Assembly: GCA_964584995.1 (NCBI GenBank)
Contig: CAZPCA010000166.1
Location: 1-5,417 of the forward strand
From: JAJTFW01 sp964584995
Lineage (GTDB): Bacteria; Bacteroidota; Bacteroidia; AKYH767-A; OLB10
DNA: 5,417 bases
Direction of reading: 5' to 3'
The position numbers and the translations under genes were made by a program. The notes below the pieces were generated by a model that did no database searches, was not told where the DNA came from, and was given only the letters and a program-made list of their open reading frames with translations. Each line of letters begins with the position of its first letter. Positions within the stretch are counted from its first letter, which is position 1. Shown piece after piece: positions 1 to 5,417 of this stretch.

Positions 1-2
1 GA

Positions 3-113
3 AGGTATATAGTTCAAAAGAAAACTATAACTGAGATAGGAAAAGAGTGCGGAGTGTCCGCTATGACCATACAGAGATACCTAGATAAGTTTGGGTTAAT
101 TAAAAAAAGATGA
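3..113 (+). CDS. C-terminal fragment of an unidentified helix-turn-helix protein
   Basis: This frame is open from the left edge to a TGA at 111-113, giving the last 36 residues of a protein that starts outside the window. The stretch ITEIGKECGVSAMTIQRYL reads as a classic helix-turn-helix: a first helix (TEIGKECG), a turn (VSA) and a recognition helix (MTIQRYLDKFGL), followed by a basic tail (IKKR) and the stop. Small HTH units at the very C-terminus occur in HNH or homing endonucleases and in some transposase or resolvase proteins. Which family this belongs to cannot be decided, because the catalytic part is missing. It is AT-rich compared with the topA sequence beside it. It is convergent with topA and antisense to the last 33 codons of the topA reading frame, so at least one of the two frames is not native there. 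The HTH reading is inference from pattern alone. Confidence 0.6.
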   Translation, partial: RYIVQKKTITEIGKECGVSAMTIQRYLDKFGLIKKR

Positions 114-2335
114 CTTTCAATAAATTTTGTTATAAAGTTTTTCATATCCCAGGATATGGGGAATCTCACGAACAAAGATCTAACCTGTTTAAAAACCTTG
201 ATGATTTTTTCGCGTTCTGCTTGTCGTTTCGCTTCTATCACCTCTATGGAGCGTTCCAGATCAACGGTGTAAGGGTCGTCGTCCTTATTAAGGGAAGCAA
301 AGCTGCTGCCATGACGCACATAAGGACCAAAGCGGCCAATTCCAATCACGACTTCTTCGCCTTCATATTCGCCGAGATTACGTGGCATCTTGAATAAATC
401 CAAGGCTTCTTCCAAGGTGATTGTCTCTAAACGTTGACCGCTGCGCAGTTTAGCATATTGCGGTTTATCCTCTTCACTTTTAGCGGCAATCTGCACCAAG
501 GGACCAAACCTTCCTATCCTTGCTGATACCTGGCGGCCGGTCTTGGGATCCTTTCCAAGAATCCGTTCTCCGGTAGCCCGCTCACTGTGTTTTTCCGTCT
601 GTTCAACTGATTTATGGAAGGGACCGTAGAACTTTTTGAGCATCTTGGTCCATTGCAATTGCCCGTTGGCGATTTCATCGAACTCTTCTTCCACCGTTGC
701 GGTGAAATTGTAATCCATGATGACCGGGAAATTGGAAACGAGGAAATCCGTCACAACCGTACCTATATCCGAAGGGAACATTTTCGACTTTTCGCTACCA
801 TAGGTTTCGGTTTTCACTTCGGAATTCACGACACCGTTGCGAAGAGTCACCACAGAAAAATTCCTCTCCCTACCCATTCGGTCTTCTTTGATCACATACC
901 CACGCTTCTGAACAGTGGAGATGGTTGGGGCATAGGTAGAAGGTCTGCCGATGCCCAACTCCTCCAGCTTTTTAACGAGGCTCGCCTCTGTATACCTTGC
1001 CGGCGGCGATGAAAACTTCTCCGTAGCCGTGATGTTATCCAGGTCCAGCTTTTGACCTATTTCGAGGGGCGGCAATAATCCGCTTTCATTCTCCTCACCC
1101 TCATCGTCAGTGCCTTCCATGTATACGCGTAAAAATCCATCGAACCGGATGACTTCGCCGGTGGCGTTGAAAATATCCTTGGTTTTGGAATTGGAAATAC
1201 TCACAATGGTCCTTTCGAGCTGCGCGTCTGCCATCTGACTGGCAACAGTCCGCTTCCAGATCAGCTCGTACAATCTGCGTTCTGCCGCATCGCCCTCTAC
1301 AGTGTTGTTCTCCATGTAGGTGGGGCGTATGGCTTCGTGGGCCTCCTGTGCGTTGGCGCTCTTCGTACGGTATTGGCGTGTGTGTACGTATTGTTTTCCG
1401 AATTGTCGGGAGATTGTATCCTTGGCGGCGTCGAGTGCAAGCTGTGAAAGGTTGACAGAATCCGTACGCATATAGGTAATCTTACCGCTCTCGTACAATC
1501 GTTGCGCCACCACCATGGTCTGCGCCACACTGAATCCCAGCTTTCTGGATGCTTCCTGTTGCAAGGTCGATGTGGTGAAGGGCGCAGCAGGTGATTTCTT
1601 GCCAGGCTTCACTTCTAAATTGTCTATTTGAAAGGATGCATCCGATAACTTCTTGAGAAAAGCAACTGCATCCGCTTCTTGCGGAAAACGATGGGGCAAT
1701 TCCGCCTTCAGGCTGGCTGCATTCCCCTTCTTATCCTTGACCCTGAAAAGCGCAATAACGCGGAAAGCCGACTGGCTGTTAAAGGCCTCTATATCGCGCT
1801 CCCGCTCTACTATGAGACGGACTGCCACCGATTGTACTCTGCCCGCGGACAAACTGGGCTTCACCTTTTTCCATAGAACAGGCGACAACTCGAAACCTAC
1901 CAAACGATCCAATATCCTACGGGCCTGTTGAGCATCCACCAAGTGCATGTCTATAAAGCGTGGATTGTCCACCGCATCCCTGATTGCTTTTTTGGTAATC
2001 TCATGAAAAACAATTCTTTTGGTATTGGCTTTCTTCAATTCCAAGGACTCGAACAAGTGCCAGGATATGGCTTCCCCCTCGCGGTCCTCGTCCGTCGCCA
2101 GCCAAACCGTTTTCGCTTTTTTGGCCAAACGTCTTAACTCATCCACCACCTTGGTCTTTTCCTCACTGACTTCGTACCTTGGAGAGAAATCATTTTGAAT
2201 ATCAATGGCTTTATCGTTCTTCACCAGATCCCGGACGTGACCAAAACTGGATCGGACCGTGTAGTCTTTGCCCAGGAATCCTTCAATCGTTTTTGCCTTT
2301 GCAGGCGACTCCACTATCACTAAGTTATCGGCCAT
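14..2335 (-). CDS. topA: DNA topoisomerase I (type IA) with a replaced C-terminus
   Basis: Type IA topoisomerases relax negative supercoils in the nucleoid by cutting one strand through a phosphotyrosine. The 773-residue frame opens with the Toprim domain (LVIVESPAKAK, E9; TDEDREGE with D82, D84, E86). SAGRVQSVAVRL follows at 163-174, then the active site ITYMRTDS with nucleophile Y288 and R290, EAHEAIRPT at 331-339 and GIGRPSTYAPTI at 461-472. The tail has glycine-rich repeats instead of zinc ribbons: GRFGPLVQ near 608 and GRFGPYVR near 667. Similarity stops at F715 (KIIKVF, codon at 191-193), where a third repeat of the NGRWGPYI type is expected. The remaining 58 residues look unrelated and are partly antisense to the HTH gene. 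The start matches the family's usual N-terminus; no Shine-Dalgarno is evident. The enzyme core is intact, so activity may be kept. Identity is certain; the native end is not in this window. Confidence 0.95.
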   Translation of the reverse strand: MADNLVIVESPAKAKTIEGFLGKDYTVRSSFGHVRDLVKNDKAIDIQNDFSPRYEVSEEKTKVVDELRRLAKKAKTVWLATDEDREGEAISWHLFESLELKKANTKRIVFHEITKKAIRDAVDNPRFIDMHLVDAQQARRILDRLVGFELSPVLWKKVKPSLSAGRVQSVAVRLIVERERDIEAFNSQSAFRVIALFRVKDKKGNAASLKAELPHRFPQEADAVAFLKKLSDASFQIDNLEVKPGKKSPAAPFTTSTLQQEASRKLGFSVAQTMVVAQRLYESGKITYMRTDSVNLSQLALDAAKDTISRQFGKQYVHTRQYRTKSANAQEAHEAIRPTYMENNTVEGDAAERRLYELIWKRTVASQMADAQLERTIVSISNSKTKDIFNATGEVIRFDGFLRVYMEGTDDEGEENESGLLPPLEIGQKLDLDNITATEKFSSPPARYTEASLVKKLEELGIGRPSTYAPTISTVQKRGYVIKEDRMGRERNFSVVTLRNGVVNSEVKTETYGSEKSKMFPSDIGTVVTDFLVSNFPVIMDYNFTATVEEEFDEIANGQLQWTKMLKKFYGPFHKSVEQTEKHSERATGERILGKDPKTGRQVSARIGRFGPLVQIAAKSEEDKPQYAKLRSGQRLETITLEEALDLFKMPRNLGEYEGEEVVIGIGRFGPYVRHGSSFASLNKDDDPYTVDLERSIEVIEAKRQAEREKIIKVFKQVRSLFVRFPISWDMKNFITKFIESHLFLINPNLSRYLCMVIADTPHSFPISVIVFF
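137..164 (+). terminator. Terminator-like hairpin after the HTH gene
   Basis: Arms 137-148 and 153-164 pair as RNA over 12 positions around the loop CCAG (core CATATC/GATATG, then U-G, U-A and G-U pairs). The stem is better in the plus-strand transcript, because the wobble pairs become A-C mismatches on the other strand. It starts 23 nt after the HTH stop codon, where a terminator would fit. No U-tract follows, so intrinsic termination is uncertain and it could instead be part of an element end. Confidence 0.3.
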
Positions 2336-2439
2336 TCGGGGTATCTGTTTGTTAAGTCTTGACGATTTTTACTTCGTGCAAAATAATAGAATTAAAACCA
2401 TCCCTCCGGTAGGCACAATTCCCCTTTTAGGGTTATTTA

Positions 2440-2454
2440 TATTGATTATCAATA
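2440..2454. repeat. 15-bp AT-rich palindrome between topA and miaB
   Basis: TATTGAT (2440-2446) and ATCAATA (2448-2454) are perfect inverted arms around a single T. This symmetry suits a dimeric DNA-binding protein. It lies about 105 bp upstream of the topA start, in an AT-rich stretch where chance palindromes are common, so an operator role is only a suggestion. Confidence 0.3.
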
Positions 2455-2483
2455 ATTTAATCTGATAAAATAAGTGCGTATAA

Positions 2484-2531
2484 CGGCTCCGAAATGAACT
2501 CCCGGAGGGGCATTTCATCCTATTCTAGCCG
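2484..2531. repeat. Nested inverted repeat in the topA-miaB intergenic region
   Basis: Three sets of arms nest within one another: CGGCT (2484-2488) with AGCCG (2527-2531), GAAATG (2491-2496) with CATTTC (2511-2516), and CTCC (2499-2502) with GGGG (2507-2510) around the loop CGGA. The U-G pair in the inner stem favours folding as plus-strand RNA. There is no T-run after it and no convergent gene that would need a terminator. It lies upstream of the predicted miaB transcription start, so it may be a protein site, a small structured element, or the relic of a short palindromic repeat. Confidence 0.35.
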
Positions 2532-2598
2532 AAAACCGACCGAGTTACACGCCGTTTCAAACCAACACATGCTGACCTGATTTTTAGCATGTCTGCAA

Positions 2599-2613
2599 CT
2601 GACAACATGTCAG
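2599..2613. promoter_or_regulatory. Candidate operator overlapping the miaB promoter
   Basis: CTGACA (2599-2604) and TGTCAG (2608-2613) form a perfect 6-bp dyad with a 3-bp spacer, lying over the predicted -33 element of the miaB promoter. A further CTGAC copy sits at 2572-2576, and TGCTGAC (2570-2576) also pairs with GTCAGCA (2609-2615). Three CTGAC half-sites in 44 bp at a promoter suggest a regulator site, but no regulator can be named. Confidence 0.3.
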
Positions 2614-2637
2614 CAGGGCCTGTTTTTCGTATCTTTG
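2607..2637 (+). promoter_or_regulatory. Bacteroidota-type promoter of miaB (-33/-7)
   Basis: TATCTTTG at 2630-2637 is an exact match to the TAnnTTTG -7 consensus used by the primary sigma factor of Bacteroidota. Twenty bases upstream, ATG at 2607-2609 stands where TTG is usual (one mismatch). Transcription would start near 2641, at or next to the miaB ATG, implying a very short or absent leader. It would drive miaB and probably the genes behind it. Confidence 0.6.
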
Positions 2638-2641
2638 CGGC

Positions 2642-4123
2642 ATGTTGCACGAAGGCAATAAAGTAATCGACGAAGCCAGACAAGGCGAAGCCACCATGTT
2701 GGAGACCGGCCCGGTCATTAACGGCAAAAAACTGTTTTTGGAGAGTTACGGATGTCAGATGAACTTTTCTGACAGTGAGATTGTGGCTTCCATCCTGACC
2801 GGCAAAGGCTTTGAAACAACGAAAGACTTCGCAGGAGCCGACGTCATTTTCATCAACACCTGTGCTATTCGCGACAATGCGGAACAACGGGTCCGCAACA
2901 GGCTTCAGGATTTTAAGAAGCTGAAACGGGATAACCCTGCTCTCATCGTCGGCGTGCTGGGCTGCATGGCAGAACGTCTCAAGTCGAAATTTCTGGAAGA
3001 AGAACAATTGGTCGATATTGTAGCCGGTCCGGATTCCTACCGCGACTTGCCACAGCTGATAGAAAAAGTGGAAGGCGGGCAGAAAGCAGTCAATGTACTG
3101 CTGTCGAGAGAAGAAACATATGCCGATATCAGCCCTGTGCGACTGGGATCCAACGGTGTCAGTGCATTCATTTCCATTATGCGGGGTTGTGACAATATGT
3201 GCTCCTTCTGCGTAGTACCCTTCACCCGCGGACGTGAAAGAAGCAGGGACCCAGAGAGTATTCTTGCAGAAGCAAAGGACCTCTTCGAACGTGGGTACAG
3301 GGAGGTAACCCTACTCGGTCAGAATGTGGATTCTTACCTATGGTGGGGCGGCGGTCAGAAGAAAGAGCTGGATTCCGATCGGGTACACAATGCCCTGGAC
3401 CACCGGCTTCCTGAAGATGAACAGCAGTGTTTCACCACCTTCGCCGATCTCCTCGAGAAGGTAGCCATGGTCAACGCCGACCTGAGGGTTCGCTTCTCCA
3501 CCAGCAATCCACGGGATATGACCGATGCCGTGCTGCACGTGATGGCTAAACATGAAAACATCTGCAAGTACATTCACCTGCCTGTACAATCGGGTAACAG
3601 CAGGGTTTTGGAGAAGATGAACCGGGGCTACACGCGGGAACAGTATATAGACCGAATAGAAAGCATCCGCAGAATTCTTCCTGACTGCGGACTCAGCACG
3701 GATATCATCAGCGGATTCTGTTCTGAAACAGAAGAAGAACACCAGGACACCCTCAGCCTGATGGAATGGGCCTGCTACGACTTTTCCTACATGTTCAAGT
3801 ATTCCGAACGACCGGGTACTGCTGCCGAAAAAAAATTCGATGACGATGTACCCGAAGAAGTGAAAGGTCGTCGACTACAGGAAATCGTGGACCTTCAGCA
3901 GCAATTATCGGCACGTAAGACGCATGCTGCGCTGGACAAAACATTTAAAGTATTGGTGGAAGGCACTTCCAAGAAATCAGAAGAGATGTTGTTCGGACGT
4001 AATTCACAAAACACGGTGGTGGTATTTCCTAAAGGAGACTTGCGGCCCGGGGATTATGTATACGTCCATGTCAACCGATGTACAAGTACCACGCTGATTG
4101 GAGAAGTGGTCCGTCAAGATTAA
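2642..4123 (+). CDS. miaB: tRNA-2-methylthio-N6-dimethylallyladenosine synthase MiaB
   Basis: MiaB is a cytoplasmic radical-SAM methylthiotransferase that converts i6A37 to ms2i6A37 in tRNAs reading UNN codons, next to the anticodon. The 493-residue protein has the full layout. The N-terminal methylthiotransferase domain (about 29-150) carries the auxiliary 4Fe-4S ligands C38 (ESYGCQMN), C74 (NTCAIRDNAEQ) and C108 (GVLGCMAERLK). The radical-SAM core follows with C183, C187 and C190 (RGCDNMCSFC), and a TRAM RNA-binding domain fills about 425-490. RGCDNMCSFCVVPFTRGRERSR-type context and the i6A-specific pattern favour MiaB over MtaB or RimO. An insert of about 25 residues after GQNVDSYLWWGGG matches my recollection of Bacteroidota MiaB. 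The start at 2642 is preferred over ATG 2696 because residues 7-20 (KVIDEARQGEATML) resemble the N-terminal extension of flavobacterial homologues; it would make the mRNA nearly leaderless. The regulator gene follows after 35 bp. Confidence 0.97.
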   Translation: MLHEGNKVIDEARQGEATMLETGPVINGKKLFLESYGCQMNFSDSEIVASILTGKGFETTKDFAGADVIFINTCAIRDNAEQRVRNRLQDFKKLKRDNPALIVGVLGCMAERLKSKFLEEEQLVDIVAGPDSYRDLPQLIEKVEGGQKAVNVLLSREETYADISPVRLGSNGVSAFISIMRGCDNMCSFCVVPFTRGRERSRDPESILAEAKDLFERGYREVTLLGQNVDSYLWWGGGQKKELDSDRVHNALDHRLPEDEQQCFTTFADLLEKVAMVNADLRVRFSTSNPRDMTDAVLHVMAKHENICKYIHLPVQSGNSRVLEKMNRGYTREQYIDRIESIRRILPDCGLSTDIISGFCSETEEEHQDTLSLMEWACYDFSYMFKYSERPGTAAEKKFDDDVPEEVKGRRLQEIVDLQQQLSARKTHAALDKTFKVLVEGTSKKSEEMLFGRNSQNTVVVFPKGDLRPGDYVYVHVNRCTSTTLIGEVVRQD

Positions 4124-4158
4124 TATCCGACCAAAACTCCCAGCAGATTTTCCTTAGT

Positions 4159-5376
4159 ATGACCATACAAGAGTTAAAGAACAGGTTCGGAATCATCGGC
4201 AAGTCGTCACAGTTAGACCATGCCATTGATATTGCACGTCAGGTGGCTCCTACCGACTTGTCTGTTCTTATTACCGGAGAAAGCGGAACGGGTAAAGAGA
4301 TTTTTCCACAGATCATCCACTTTCTCAGCAGCCGGAAACATGGTCCGAATATCGCTGTAAACTGCGGGGCCATCCCGGAAGGCACCATCGATTCGGAACT
4401 TTTCGGACACGAGAAGGGCGCTTTCACGGGGGCTCACGAGGCACGAAAGGGCTATTTCGAAGTTGTTGACGGCGGGACTATTTTCCTTGACGAAGTGGCC
4501 GAGTTGCCGATGATGACGCAGGTACGCCTGTTGCGCGTTCTTGAAACCGGGGAGTTCATCCGTGTTGGCTCCAGCAAAGTACAGAAAACCAATGTGCGAG
4601 TGGTGGCCGCCACCAATGTCAACATACCGGAAGCCATAGAACGGGGAAAATTCAGAGAAGATCTCTATTACCGTCTGAACACTGTACCGGTGCACGTACC
4701 TCCGTTAAGAGAGCGAAAAGACGATATTTTCCTGCTCTTCCGAAAATTCGCTGCCGATTTCGCAGACAAATACAAAATGCCCTCTGTACACCTTTTACCG
4801 GAAGCACAGCATCTGCTGAACGAATACCGCTGGCCCGGGAATGTTCGACAATTGAAAAATGTAACGGAACAACTCTCCATACTGGAGCAAAACAAGGAAA
4901 TCACAGCAGAAGTACTCCTTCGTTATCTTCCGGACACCTCACGCAATGTGCCTGTTGTTTTAAGGGATGAAGCGAAAAACGGAGGCGACTTCAGCGAGCG
5001 CGAACTGTTGTACAAGGTGCTTTTCGATATGAAAAAAGACCTCACTGAGCTGAAACAGGTAGTGGCTACGCTCATGGGCGGCAGCCCGGTGAATCTGGGT
5101 GAAAGACCTGTGTATGAGCATGAGTTATACACCGGGAACAATGAACCGTCCATCATTGAAACCCAACCGGGAGTAACGCTCTCCACCAAGCCCTTGAAAA
5201 TAGAAGCACACGAAGAAGTGGAAGATGAATCCCTAAGCCTGACAGACAAGGAAAAAGAGATGATCCGCAAGGCCTTGGAAAAACACAAAGGCAAACGCAA
5301 GGATGCTGCCCGAGAATTGGGTATCTCGGAGAGGACATTGTACCGTAAAATCAACGAATACGATATCAAAGGATGA
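4159..5376 (+). CDS. Sigma-54-dependent enhancer-binding transcription activator (Fis family)
   Basis: This 405-residue protein should be an ATP-driven activator that opens promoters bound by RpoN RNA polymerase. The AAA+ domain runs from about 10 to 255: Walker A GESGTGKE (40-47), the sigma-54 contact loop GAFTGA (87-92), Walker B GGTIFLDE (105-112), candidate arginine fingers R166 and R172 in FREDLYYRL, and sensor II WPGNVRQLKN (225-234). A linker of about 100 residues holds a probable helix (about 278-305). The C-terminus is a Fis-type HTH (about 364-402; KDAARELGISERTLYRKI). No receiver, GAF or PAS domain precedes the AAA+ core, so its signal must come from a partner, the linker or its own level. 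ATG 4159 is chosen because the family similarity begins there and it clears miaB; an in-frame ATG at 4078 would lie inside miaB. No Shine-Dalgarno is visible. It probably shares the miaB transcript. Targets cannot be read from this window. Confidence 0.93.
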   Translation: MTIQELKNRFGIIGKSSQLDHAIDIARQVAPTDLSVLITGESGTGKEIFPQIIHFLSSRKHGPNIAVNCGAIPEGTIDSELFGHEKGAFTGAHEARKGYFEVVDGGTIFLDEVAELPMMTQVRLLRVLETGEFIRVGSSKVQKTNVRVVAATNVNIPEAIERGKFREDLYYRLNTVPVHVPPLRERKDDIFLLFRKFAADFADKYKMPSVHLLPEAQHLLNEYRWPGNVRQLKNVTEQLSILEQNKEITAEVLLRYLPDTSRNVPVVLRDEAKNGGDFSERELLYKVLFDMKKDLTELKQVVATLMGGSPVNLGERPVYEHELYTGNNEPSIIETQPGVTLSTKPLKIEAHEEVEDESLSLTDKEKEMIRKALEKHKGKRKDAARELGISERTLYRKINEYDIKG

Positions 5377-5417
5377 AACGATTCGGTCCAGTCCTTCTTG
5401 CGTTAATCCTGCTGATG
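5373..5417 (+). CDS. Start of a secreted protein or lipoprotein, probably LptE-like (partial)
   Basis: The ATG overlaps the regulator's stop as ATGA, a layout typical of translational coupling. The 15 residues present, MKRFGPVLLALILLM, form a basic start followed by a hydrophobic run, as in a signal peptide. The cleavage site or lipobox lies beyond the window edge. In other Bacteroidota, as I recall, the gene after this sigma-54 regulator encodes an LptE-family outer-membrane lipoprotein that works with LptD in lipopolysaccharide assembly, so that is the best guess. The residues seen do not prove it; any exported protein would fit. Confidence 0.6.
   Translation, partial: MKRFGPVLLALILLM

Larger units (their letters stand above)
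1..190. other. AT-rich segment replacing the native 3' end of topA
   Basis: By hand count 60 of bases 1-180 are G or C (about 33%), while 241-300 inside topA has 30 of 60. TopA family similarity ends at the codon at 191-193. Leftward from there no minus-strand frame encodes the expected final TopA repeat, while the plus strand carries the HTH gene end. The junction near 187-196 is itself a near-palindrome, GTTT-AA-AAAC. The segment may be one end of an inserted element, the edge of an intervening sequence, or an assembly join. The left boundary lies outside the window, so terminal repeats or target-site duplications cannot be tested. Confidence 0.5.

Noticed and set aside
14..190. Intein in TopA
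   Set aside because: The residues after F715 do not begin with Cys or Ser followed by an intein block A pattern, and the frame stops after only 58 residues.
110..397. Plus-strand open frame of 95 codons at the left end
   Set aside because: It is mostly antisense to conserved TopA repeat sequence, and its translation shows no recognisable motif.
614..1012. Plus-strand open frame of 132 codons
   Set aside because: It lies wholly opposite the conserved topA coding sequence, is rich in H and F as expected of an antisense shadow, and has no family motif.
2379..2386. topA promoter -7 box TTATTTTG on the minus strand
   Set aside because: It differs from TAnnTTTG at the second base and no TTG lies 19-21 bases upstream, so it is too weak to annotate although its distance from the topA start is plausible.
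2336..2641. tRNA, riboswitch or small protein in the intergenic region
   Set aside because: No cloverleaf, no known aptamer core and no convincing short coding frame with a start site were seen; only dyads and the miaB promoter are supportable.
2525..3007. Minus-strand open frame of 160 codons opposite the miaB N-terminus
   Set aside because: It covers the miaB promoter and cluster-ligand region on the other strand; miaB is unmistakable and the antisense product shows no domain.
4078..4158. Upstream start of the sigma-54 regulator at 4078
   Set aside because: It would overlap the last 46 bases of miaB and add 27 residues without family similarity; the ATG at 4159 fits the usual N-terminus.
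4213..5369. Several minus-strand open frames opposite the sigma-54 regulator
   Set aside because: All are shadows of the AAA+ and HTH coding sequence, with no recognisable protein features.

Overview
The window looks like chromosomal core sequence from a member of the Bacteroidota. The evidence is a MiaB with the extended N-terminus and the long insert after its GQNVDSYLWWGGG stretch, a TopA that ends in glycine-rich GRFGP repeats rather than zinc ribbons, Shine-Dalgarno-poor starts, and a TAnnTTTG-type promoter box (TATCTTTG) directly before miaB. The lineage cannot be narrowed further by eye.

Layout. Positions 1-190 are AT-rich (60 of the first 180 bases are G or C by hand count, against about half in the adjoining topA sequence). 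They hold the last 36 codons of an unidentified plus-strand gene ending in a helix-turn-helix, then a hairpin. From about 191 to 2335 on the minus strand lies topA (DNA topoisomerase I). A 306-bp divergent intergenic region (2336-2641) follows, with several inverted repeats and a good Bacteroidota promoter for miaB. Then come three plus-strand genes in a probable operon: miaB (2642-4123), a sigma-54 enhancer-binding regulator without a sensor domain (4159-5376), and the first 15 codons of a secreted protein or lipoprotein whose ATG overlaps the regulator's TGA. From gene order remembered in other Bacteroidota, the last is probably an LptE-like protein.

How the genes relate. topA controls DNA supercoiling and is transcribed away from the miaB cluster. 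MiaB modifies A37 in tRNAs. The regulator should activate sigma-54 RNA polymerase at unknown targets. The overlapping downstream gene points to the cell envelope. The order is housekeeping-like rather than accessory.

The part most worth a second look is the left edge. TopA homology stops abruptly at residue 715 (near position 191), before the last repeat expected in this family. The reading frame then runs through 58 unrelated residues, the last 33 of which are antisense to the helix-turn-helix gene. This suggests an inserted mobile or foreign gene, an intervening sequence, or an assembly chimera. No complete novel system is visible in the window.
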